This document shows, in pieces, positions 28,101 to 35,113 of a stretch of 64,000 nucleotides of DNA. Numbering within the stretch: the stretch's first letter is position 1; every line of letters starts with the position of its first letter. The stretch is from NCBI RefSeq assembly GCF_026015295.1, contig NZ_JAPDUW010000001.1:1054001-1118000 (forward strand), read 5' to 3'. The notes under the pieces were generated by a model. It was not told where the DNA came from. It ran no database searches and worked only from the letters and a program-made list of their open reading frames with translations. The position numbers and the translations under genes were made by a program. The stretch is from Segatella copri (GTDB lineage Bacteria; Bacteroidota; Bacteroidia; Bacteroidales; Bacteroidaceae).

Positions 28101-28767
28101 TGAAGCCAAGGTGCTCATTGATAAGTGCAAGGAAGTGGTGCAGTTTACCCACGATCAGCTTGATACATACAAGCAGCTCATCCAATTCCAGACCGACAAC
28201 CAGTATAACTTCCCATTCGTTCCGATTGAGATGCAGGGAGCAGTCACCGACTTCAACAAGTTAAAGAACGACCCATGGCCAATTTCTGGTCTTCGTGGCT
28301 ACATCAAGCTGCAACGCCAGTTATCAGGCATATTGGATGGTGTACGTGACGAACTCCGTGAGAAGATAAAAGCAGCCTATAATGATATGTTCGACTATCT
28401 TAAGCAGGTTGCCGAGAAACAGCATGTTCCAGAGAGTGTACTGTCTGACCGTGAAACCGTTATTCGTGTCAAGACCACTCCAACAAATATTCTGGTACTG
28501 CAGAACAATGCCAACACAGATACGTTCTATCAGGAGCAGGTGGATAAGATTATGTCTTATAATCCTCCTCAGCCTCCTATTGTTGAAGGAGGAGGTAACA
28601 CGACACGACCAGTAACTCCAGAAAAGCGCATCCGCAAGGCATCTTTGCAGACTAAGACAAAGTTGCCTATTACAAATGCAGAGGATATAGAACGCTACCT
28701 GGAAGGTCTGCGCCAGCAGCTCGAAAAGCTGCTTGTTGACCAGGATGGTGTAATGATTATCAAATAA
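25147..28767 (+). CDS. brxC: BREX ATPase BrxC
   Basis: This 1206-residue AAA+ ATPase has Walker A GYYGSGKS at residues 68-75, a DEVSQFINKE segment that looks like Walker B near 274-283, and long helical C-terminal regions. It follows brxB and precedes pglX, the standard type 1 BREX order, and length is in the family's normal range. BrxC (PglY-like) is required for both host methylation and phage exclusion. The sequence looks intact. Long reading frames on the opposite strand inside it are shadows of its codon bias. Confidence 0.95.
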   Translation: MKLKDLYNKPINRAVNPAVSATKFDPETERIEIQEYVFTDEIINGLFRILDAIKNNKPYDHVGIWIDGYYGSGKSHFLKYLDYCITPSTREDAVSRLLDAVKAIDPLDEKHNLSFDYDELLSIANWLKRATIDTCIFNLETSYDNSTDKKKAFLHVFWNEFNGKRGFNKFNITLAQNLEKPLAEKGVFEAFKERIAEEGGDWNDPGMAADLIDNELDWVLDIAKELAPTLSIDSIRERIIKRDTNMSIDRFGMELASYLKDKGDDYRLILLADEVSQFINKERDRYLNLQEIITKLSEACDNKVWVACTAQQDLSEIMDDCHIAEEKDKEGKIKGRFEVKVSLKGTQPEVITQKRILDKKEEVKPELAALYNKYKAGFDLQFKLPTSYSSYESQDDFVDYYPFVPYQFKLIMQVFNSFLNLGYVAKEVKGNERSIIKVIHSTAKTNADAELGKFISFDELYNNMFEEGLQARGQKAVDNALRMARTYQTDRPERTRLAVRVANVLFMICNISQTDQLVFPATLDNVTSLLINDMETPRLNIKNEVEKVIEFLCDNNIIRREQGKNGAPETYAFYSEEEMKVAQLIQSQVVDNNTQAEQLKEIFNRYITALRNKEQYKTRSFSVGLTIKQRTFLSNNPDVQVEFVMDADYETAEQLALQNSNVNRMVYYVGPLYRDNKRLYNAFYWYCQANRYMATPVTSEDNKKTRDEFEKRANELYDGIIRKEFEKILDTCPIISGLSVIDEAELGQKRGNDRYRVAMDKHLSSIYTKANLVDYPSMPRTTEQLKKAILRNVNPGDYDGMNAVLTDAEHEVEIYLNKQFAEVNVSDVLAKFAKAPYGWDNICTLYIINELVRRHNRDYSYANNPNVETSTVANRIVSESNKFTLRQAKVISPQVIQNFTSAWKEIFGISAVPSSTDSTQLFRACRDIESVHSLAKFIKGYKDIEQQIAGYQFCQPIREAIELFESWLNERDPLKFFNLVIAAKDEAKVLIDKCKEVVQFTHDQLDTYKQLIQFQTDNQYNFPFVPIEMQGAVTDFNKLKNDPWPISGLRGYIKLQRQLSGILDGVRDELREKIKAAYNDMFDYLKQVAEKQHVPESVLSDRETVIRVKTTPTNILVLQNNANTDTFYQEQVDKIMSYNPPQPPIVEGGGNTTRPVTPEKRIRKASLQTKTKLPITNAEDIERYLEGLRQQLEKLLVDQDGVMIIK

Positions 28768-28790
28768 AATCCATGTTCAAAAGATAAAGT

Positions 28791-30179
28791 ATGGACACAA
28801 ATAGAATCAAACGCTTCGCTACCGAAGCACGAAATATATTGAAAGCCGGCATTGCTGCCAAGATTACTACGCTTGGCTTCGACAAGAATGGCAATGTGGC
28901 AGAAGAGAACATGCCTCAGCTGATGCAGGGCGGTTCTCTCTGGAATGAGCAGTTTCAGACAGAGGGCTTCTACTACCAGTGGATGTCCCTCTATAACCGT
29001 ATTCAGCAGAAAGGTATCAGCGAGGTGTATGAGGAAGCTGCCTACACCTGGTTCAACCGTCTCTGCGCCATCCGAATCCTGCAGAAGAACAATCTCTGCA
29101 GTCCGGTTCTGGCGTATGCTGATACAGCACGCACTCCCGTCATCGTGGATGAAGCCCGACAGGGACACATCCCACAGATGAAGGAAGAGTTACGCCAGCG
29201 ACTCGTGGAACTCCTCGATGATGACACCAAGGTGACAGAGCAGTTTGCCATCCTCATCACAGCCTGGTGCCACGACAACCCTATCATCAACCAGTGTTTC
29301 GGCAGTATTGCTGATTACACCGAACTGCTTCTGCCAAACAATATTCTGGCAGCAGGCGGTTTTGTGGATATGCTGAACCATACAGAATTTATCACCGATG
29401 AAGACTTCCAGTCACCAGAGTTGATTGGATGGCTTTATCAGTTCTATATCTCTGAGCGCAAGGACGAGGTGTTTGCCAAGAAGGGCAAGTTCGAGGCTGA
29501 TGAGATTCCTGCAGCTACCCAGATCTTCACCCCTAACTGGATTGTGAAGTACATGGTACAGAACACCGTGGGAAGAATCTATCTGGATAATAATCCATAC
29601 GAGACGCAGCTGCAAAAGAAATGGCAGTATTTGGTTGAACCTTCAGATAAGCCAAGCAATGATACTCTCTTGAAGTACAACGAATTAGAAGACTTAAAGA
29701 TAGCAGACCTTGCCTGCGGTTCCGGTCATATTCTCAACGAATGTTTCGACCTGCTCTATGACCTTTATATTGCCGAAGGCTATGGTCGTGGAGAGGCTGT
29801 GGAGAATATCTTCAGCCACAACCTCACGGGTATCGACCTCGACACCCGTGCCAAGCAGTTGGCAACTTTTGCCCTTTTGTTGAAGGCCTGCCAAAAGGAT
29901 GCAGCTTTTGCGGATGCGCATTGTATGCCTAATGTGCTCTCTATGCCTAAGCCATGGAACAGAGAGAAGCAAGGCACTATCCAAGACATGCTTCATATCT
30001 ACTTTCAAGGTGAGGCTACCAACCAGCAGAAGGAAGAGATTACAGCTTGCTTCGACCTGATGCAAAATGCAGACTCGCTTGGCTCTATCATGAAGTTCGA
30101 CATCAGCGAGAGCACACGATTGCTTATCAAGCAAACTACCGATTACTGGTGCAGTCAGGAGATTGTACCAGATTCCTAA
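28791..30179 (+). pseudogene. pglX: pglX, 5' part (BREX adenine methyltransferase, interrupted)
   Basis: This 462-codon segment holds the N-terminal domain and methyltransferase motif I, ADLACGSGH (about residues 304-312), with LTGIDLDTRAKQL as motif II region. The frame stops after SQEIVPDS at TAA 30177-30179, near where the gene is broken. The remainder of the enzyme, including motif IV NPPY, lies 2.7 kb downstream beyond two IS110 elements. The 5' and 3' parts together give about 1190 residues, the normal PglX length, so little of the gene was lost. PglX makes the BREX N6-adenine host mark. This half alone cannot be active. Confidence 0.95.
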
Positions 30180-30345
30180 GACATAGCCAAATTTTTGAGC
30201 AACTTTTTGTGTTAATAAATACAAAAGAGGTATTTTGGAACATACAGGCACTAAAATATCGGTAGCAGAAATGGTCAAAAATGATTTTTCTGTTACAAAT
30301 CAACACGGAACTCGTTCTTTTAATAGCGTGTGGCTAGATTCCTAA
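30170..30345. repeat. 10-bp direct repeats around a 156-bp non-coding segment
   Basis: AGATTCCTAA occurs at 30170-30179, at the broken end of pglX, and again at 30336-30345. The 156 bp in between has no gene, is AT-rich, and contains AACACGGA at 30302 matched by TCCGTGTT at 30353. This could be a small insertion with a target duplication or the scar of an earlier insertion. No convincing terminal inverted repeats were found, so the identity is open. Confidence 0.35.
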
Positions 30346-30422
30346 TTAGTTATCCGTGTTTGTGTCTTTACAAGACTCTAAATGGCAGTAGCACAGACTG
30401 CTATAGTTCACTTGTTTCGGAC

Positions 30423-31448
30423 TTATGATATTGCAAGTTTTTCATTGCTGCTCTTTGAATCCAACGGTTCCCATTTTCTGTTCTGCTTACCTATAGCGAA
30501 CATTCTGAGAACAAGTTTGAACTTAACGGCATTCAATGCCTTGCGTTTTGTGTCTGAATCTTGCTTACCTCCTAATTTACGGTTATAAAATGATTGTAAC
30601 TCTGCATCATATTGTACAACAACTGTGGCCGCCATGGATAGATCTGCTTTCGCCTGACCATCACAGCGTGCTGAAGGTCGGGGACGCCATTTCACACTGG
30701 TGCCTGAAGTGCGGAAGTGCGGTGCCACGCCAACATAACTGGCATATTGCCTTGCTGTTTCAAAAGCGGTAAAGTTTCGGGTAATGACAATGACATTTAT
30801 GGCATTGACGAAGCCTATTCCCGGTATTGTCAGAAGATTCTTGTAAGTAGACAAGAGGCTATCGTCTGTAGCCAGCAACTTCTGTTCTTCCAACTCGATG
30901 TTCTCAATGTCACGGCTGAATTTTTTGATGTAGCCATCATATAACTGGGCATCTTCCTTTGTGATGCATAGCTGTCTTCTGTTCATGAAGCATGTACGCT
31001 GTTCCACCAGGAACTTACGCTCATTCATCAGTGCCTTGAGTCTCTGCATGGTCTTGTCAGGCATATTATAAGGCTTGACACATTCAGTACCATTATAGCG
31101 ATAGAGAAAGTCTGCAATCTTGGCAGAGTCAATCTTGTCGCTCTTGTCCTTGGGCCCCATGGGATAATGCTTTACCACATGGGTGGAGAGCATGCAGAAC
31201 TGATAGTTCCTGGTATTAAGAAACTTCTCCAGCTCCATGGAATAGCTGCCGGTGAACTCCATTCCGAAGAGACTGTTCGAGAGAACCACATGATTCTTCT
31301 TGAGCCATGTGCACATTTCGCCAAATCCCTTGCGGGAATTGTTGAATACATCGTGAGAAAAGTCCTTAATTGGGGTTTCTTCACAGAAAATTGATACGTC
31401 AATGACATTTTTTGAGATGTCGATGCCGATAAATGATTTATTTTTCAT
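30423..31448 (-). CDS. IS110-family transposase A (DEDD type)
   Basis: This 341-residue transposase has the N-terminal RuvC-like DEDD domain: Asp in FIGIDISKN, Glu in FGMEFTGSY and acidic residues in KSDKIDSAKIADF. The C-terminal domain carries TIPGIGFVNA and the catalytic-serine region ASYVGVAPHFRTSGTS. All signature residues are present, so it appears intact. The start MKNKSFIGID is preferred over the in-frame ATG five codons upstream, because IS110 proteins begin just before the first Asp motif. IS110 enzymes act with a non-coding bridge RNA from the element's own flank. Confidence 0.92.
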   Translation of the reverse strand: MKNKSFIGIDISKNVIDVSIFCEETPIKDFSHDVFNNSRKGFGEMCTWLKKNHVVLSNSLFGMEFTGSYSMELEKFLNTRNYQFCMLSTHVVKHYPMGPKDKSDKIDSAKIADFLYRYNGTECVKPYNMPDKTMQRLKALMNERKFLVEQRTCFMNRRQLCITKEDAQLYDGYIKKFSRDIENIELEEQKLLATDDSLLSTYKNLLTIPGIGFVNAINVIVITRNFTAFETARQYASYVGVAPHFRTSGTSVKWRPRPSARCDGQAKADLSMAATVVVQYDAELQSFYNRKLGGKQDSDTKRKALNAVKFKLVLRMFAIGKQNRKWEPLDSKSSNEKLAIS

Positions 31449-31463
31449 ACCTTTGTACCGCAT

Positions 31464-31656
31464 TTTGTAGGAAGGAGCTCTCTATGTCAGGGTAAGCCAC
31501 ATCTTTTAAAAGCTTCCACGGCTAATTCCCTAAACGGCACTTGACCTGGCATTTCAGGCTGGGGAGACTAGATCAGGGAAAGGTCTTTGTCTAAGACAAA
31601 ATAGTTCACTACCCCCGTCCGGAGTTCCTTCCATTTCAGATGCTCCGGCAAAGGTA
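31464..31656 (-). ncRNA. Candidate bridge-RNA region of IS110 element A
   Basis: The 5' leader of the transposase is non-coding and structured. A -7 box TACCTTTG (minus strand, 31656-31649) is followed directly by a hairpin CCGGAG-N18-CTCCGG, then the terminal TAGTTCACT copy, then the palindrome at 31586-31600. IS110-group elements encode a bridge RNA in this place, which pairs with target and donor DNA. Structure was judged by eye only, and the loops have not been matched to target and donor sequences. Confidence 0.45.
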
Positions 31657-31715
31657 GTGAAAAAAACGCAGACAAAAGACTTAGTCGGGAAATAGTTATG
31701 CTCTAAGAAGTGCGA

Positions 31716-32912
31716 TAGTTCACTTTTGCTGCATTTTAGTTCTTATATGCATCTGTCTCCACATATGGTGTTCCACGCTTTATCACGGCAAACATACGAA
31801 GGACCAGCTTGAACTTGACGGCATTGAGCACGATGCCACCGCATTTTTCCTTTCTCTTGCGTATCCAATAGTCTCTTATTGAAGGATTGTTCCTTATGGC
31901 GGAAAGGACAGCTATGGATAAGTCTGCCTTGGCTTCAGAAAAGCCTTTCTTGGAAACCCCCGTTTTCTTTCTTACTGAGGTACCAGATTCCTTTTTAAAA
32001 GGGGCTATTCCTATGTAACAGGCATATTTGCGAGGATTGCTGATTGCAGTGAAATTTTCCGTCAATACAATGGTTTCCAACGCTATGATGCGACCAATGC
32101 CAGGAATGGAGGTCAGCAGATTGTAATTCTTTCTGATGCTTGTATCTTCATTCATGTAGCTGTCAATCTCTTTGTCTATTGCTTTCTGGTTTTCCTGCAT
32201 GTTCTTCAGCAGGAGTTTCTTGCGTTCAACGGATAAGTCTGTATCGTATGCGCAGATATCATGAAGCTGCTGCTTATAGAGAGTTGACTGCTTGGTGTTC
32301 TGCTTACGCTCTGCCAGCAATCTCTTCAACTTGAAATAGACAGGTGAAGGAAGTTTGGAGGGATTGCGAAGAATCTTCTTGTGGTTCTGCTCACAATAGA
32401 TTGCTATTCTGAAAGCATCCAGTTCATCAGTCTTGATACGGTCTAGAGAGCGCTGGTCATCATCCAAGTCTGGCTCGAAGCGATGCATTTTGCGAGGTTC
32501 CACCATACCATAGATATATTCTTTGGATTCCAGCCATAATCTGAAGTTTTGGTTATAGAGTCCAGTATATTCCATACAGAACAAAAAGGTATCGAAGTCT
32601 TTTCCTACCTTTGCGACCCAGGAGCCAATCTTTTTGAACCCAGCATCATCATTGCTCACCTTAATATGAGCATTCTTCCAGTCGATGGTTTCACCATCAT
32701 AATAAGCAAGGTCGAGAGTCTTCTTGGAGACATCTACGCCAAAGTAAAGTTCCTTATCCATATTATTGACATTTTAGCATTAAATGGAAACAAGAAAACA
32801 TTTGGTTTGGCGAAGGACTGAATCAAAAAATAGTGATATTCTAGCGTGACATACAGTTCACCTTAACACCCGTTAACCAATTCGTTTAAACTTGTTTCCA
32901 GGTGCAAAGGTA
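31716..32912 (-). mobile_element. IS110-family element B, tandem to element A in pglX
   Basis: A second, different IS110-family element lies in the same orientation. Its marks are TAGTTCACT at 31716-31724, 11 bp past the transposase stop, CAGTTCACC at 32854-32862 in the leader, and a CAAAGGTA box at 32905-32912. The distance from AGTTCAC to CAAAGGTA is 50 bp, against 46 bp in element A. If this end is right, the first few codons of the downstream pglX reading frame belong to the element. The 59 bp between the marks of A and B (31657-31715) holds no gene. Confidence 0.7.
31736..32761 (-). CDS. IS110-family transposase B (DEDD type)
   Basis: This 341-residue protein begins MDKELYFGVDVSKKTLDLAY with the first catalytic Asp. 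It continues with FCMEYTGLYNQNF, RIKTDELDAFRIAIY, TSIPGIGRIIALETI and the serine region ACYIGIAPFKKESGTS. It is clearly related to but distinct from transposase A, so the tandem is two separate elements and not a duplication. It appears complete. The non-coding leader 32762-32904 may encode its bridge RNA. Confidence 0.92.
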   Translation of the reverse strand: MDKELYFGVDVSKKTLDLAYYDGETIDWKNAHIKVSNDDAGFKKIGSWVAKVGKDFDTFLFCMEYTGLYNQNFRLWLESKEYIYGMVEPRKMHRFEPDLDDDQRSLDRIKTDELDAFRIAIYCEQNHKKILRNPSKLPSPVYFKLKRLLAERKQNTKQSTLYKQQLHDICAYDTDLSVERKKLLLKNMQENQKAIDKEIDSYMNEDTSIRKNYNLLTSIPGIGRIIALETIVLTENFTAISNPRKYACYIGIAPFKKESGTSVRKKTGVSKKGFSEAKADLSIAVLSAIRNNPSIRDYWIRKRKEKCGGIVLNAVKFKLVLRMFAVIKRGTPYVETDAYKN

Positions 32913-35099
32913 AAAGAGGAAGTGCGTACCCAAATGCCAACATTCAAACTGATTCTTGCTTTGACGGAGAAGTATCATGCGCTGGTTATGAATCCGCCTT
33001 ATATGGGAGCAGGACATATGGACGAAGTACTATTGTCATACGCTAAAGCAAACTATCAAAATACATCTAATGATCTTGGAGCAGTTTTTATGGAGGTTGC
33101 TTTTGAAGCAATTAAGGAAAATGGAAAATTTGGAATGATAAATCAGGCTGCATGGTTTTTCAAACCAACATATAAAGCTTACCGTATTGATATTATTAGT
33201 TCAGATTCATACAATCTAGAAAGCGCATTATATCTTGGTCCAAATACCTTTCCAGAGCTAAAAGGGGAAGTAGTACAGTCTGTAACTTTCATTGCTTCTA
33301 AAAGTAATAAGCAGTCTACTATTTTCTATCATTTGAAAAATGGGGCGACAAGTGAAATAAAATGCAATATGTTTATTCATAAAGATTGCAGAATTTTCAT
33401 AGAGAAGTTAAACGAATTTTCTAATTTTAATGGTTGCCAATTTGGATTTTGGATAGATTCTAATGTACAGAAGACTTTTAAAGAATCCCCAATTTCTAAA
33501 TTTGGAGATGCAAAACAAGGCCTAAAAACAGGAGACAATACATATTTTATAAAAACATGGTTTGAGGTATCTAAGTTAAAATTAAACGCCAAATGGTTTC
33601 CTGTAGAAACAGGTGGAAACTTTAGAAAATGGTATGGCAATGGAATTAATGTATTGAATTGGGAAAATGACGGAGAAGAATTGAAAAATTTCAAAGATGG
33701 AAATGGCAAATTACGTTCTCGTCCACAAGGATTACAATATTCATTTAAAGATGGCATAACTTGGTCTACTTCCGCAGGTGACAAACCTTCTTTTAGATAT
33801 TCAGACAGAAGATTTCTTTTTGAAAGTTCTGGTTCGAAATTCTTTTTAAAAGATACAGAGAACAATCTTGATGTCTTTTGTGCATATTTTAACTCGTATG
33901 TTGTTAAGAGTTTTATCAATATGTTATCTCCTGGACTAGGTGTTTCTGAAGGTGCTATTAAATCTTTACCATTTATAGACGACAAAAATATTCATACATA
34001 TAAGGCTCACCAAAACATCGCCATCAGCAAATCCGACTGGGACGCCCACGAAACCTCTTGGGATTTCCAACGCAACGAGCTCTTATCCATCGATACCTCC
34101 ACCTACATGGAGAACATCGATTATAAGATGGAGAAGCATTTCGAGGAGACGGGCGAACATATCAGCATCTCCCCTGCTGCCCCACAGTTAGGCAGTCTGG
34201 AATGGCGCATGGAGCAATACAAGACGAAGTGGGAGCGCAAGTTTATGCAGCTACATAAGAACGAGGAAGAGCTCAACCGCCAGTTCATCGACATCTATGG
34301 CCTGCAAGATGAGTTGACTCCTAACGTTCCACTGAAGGAAATCACTATCCTTCAGCAGGGAGAGATTGATGTAACAGATAATGGTATTACCTGGAACGAG
34401 GATGCAATGACCAAGCAGCTCATCAGCTATGCTGTGGGCTGCATGCTCGGACGTTATCGTCTCGACAAGCCGGGACTCCACATCGCCCACCCTAACCCAA
34501 CCGATGAGGAGATTGCCCCTTACGAATACAAGGGTGAACAGTGGGAAATAGACGACGACGGCATCATGCCGCTCATGCCAAACGACTGTGGCTTCTCTGA
34601 CAACGCCTCATCCCGCTTTGCCGACTTCATCCGTGTGGCTTTGGGCAACGAGGAGCATGTGGAGAACCTGAACTACGTGGAGAGGTGCCTGGGCAAGCCG
34701 CTGGAGCAATATTTCGTAAAGGACTTCTGGAAAGATCACAAGAAGATGTATCAGAACCGCCCTATCTACTGGCTTTTCTCATCCAAGAAGGGCGCCTTCC
34801 AGGTCATTGCCTACATGCATCGCATGAATGCCTACACCGCAGAACGAGTGCGCTCGAAGTATCTCCTCCCTTACATCGAACACCTGGAGGCTGAAATCGA
34901 CAAGCTCGATGCCCGCCGTGCCGAACTCTCCACCAAGGAGACCAAGCAGCTGCAGATCCTTCAGAAGCAACTCGACGAGTGCCGTGAGTATCATGAGCGC
35001 CTACAGGTAGTTGCCGAGCAAGCCATCAGCTTCGACCTTGATGACGGTGTTGTTGTCAACTACGCCAAGTTCGGTAATATATTACAGAAAATTAAATAG
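32892..35099 (+). pseudogene. pglX: pglX, 3' part (catalytic NPPY and target recognition)
   Basis: This 735-codon segment continues PglX with KYHALVMNPPYMGAG (motif IV NPPY about 35 codons in). A long region that in PglX contains target recognition follows (about codons 50-375), then a conserved C-terminus with WLFSSKKGAFQVIAYMHR. The open frame begins with TTG at 32892, and the first codons may be IS-derived. Base composition changes sharply: 33040-34010 is about one third GC by eye, while the flanks exceed one half, which suggests that the recognition part was swapped by recombination. Without its 5' half this segment has no SAM-binding motif. Confidence 0.93.
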
Positions 35100-35113
35100 A
35101 CAGAAAATTAGTA

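Larger units (their letters stand above)
30404..31656 (-). mobile_element. IS110-family element A, inserted in pglX
   Basis: The element carries a 341-residue IS110-type transposase on the minus strand. TAGTTCACT occurs 11 bp beyond the transposase stop (30404-30412) and again in the 5' leader (31602-31610). A palindrome TTTGTCT-A-AGACAAA (31586-31600) and a CCGGAG/CTCCGG hairpin (31619-31648) lie in the leader, followed by a minus-strand -7 box, CAAAGGTA at 31649-31656. The same marks occur in element B, which supports these as terminal features. Exact ends are approximate. Confidence 0.75.

Noticed and set aside
30423..32761. The two IS110 transposases as one duplicated element
   Set aside because: They share family motifs but differ along most of their length, so they are separate elements.
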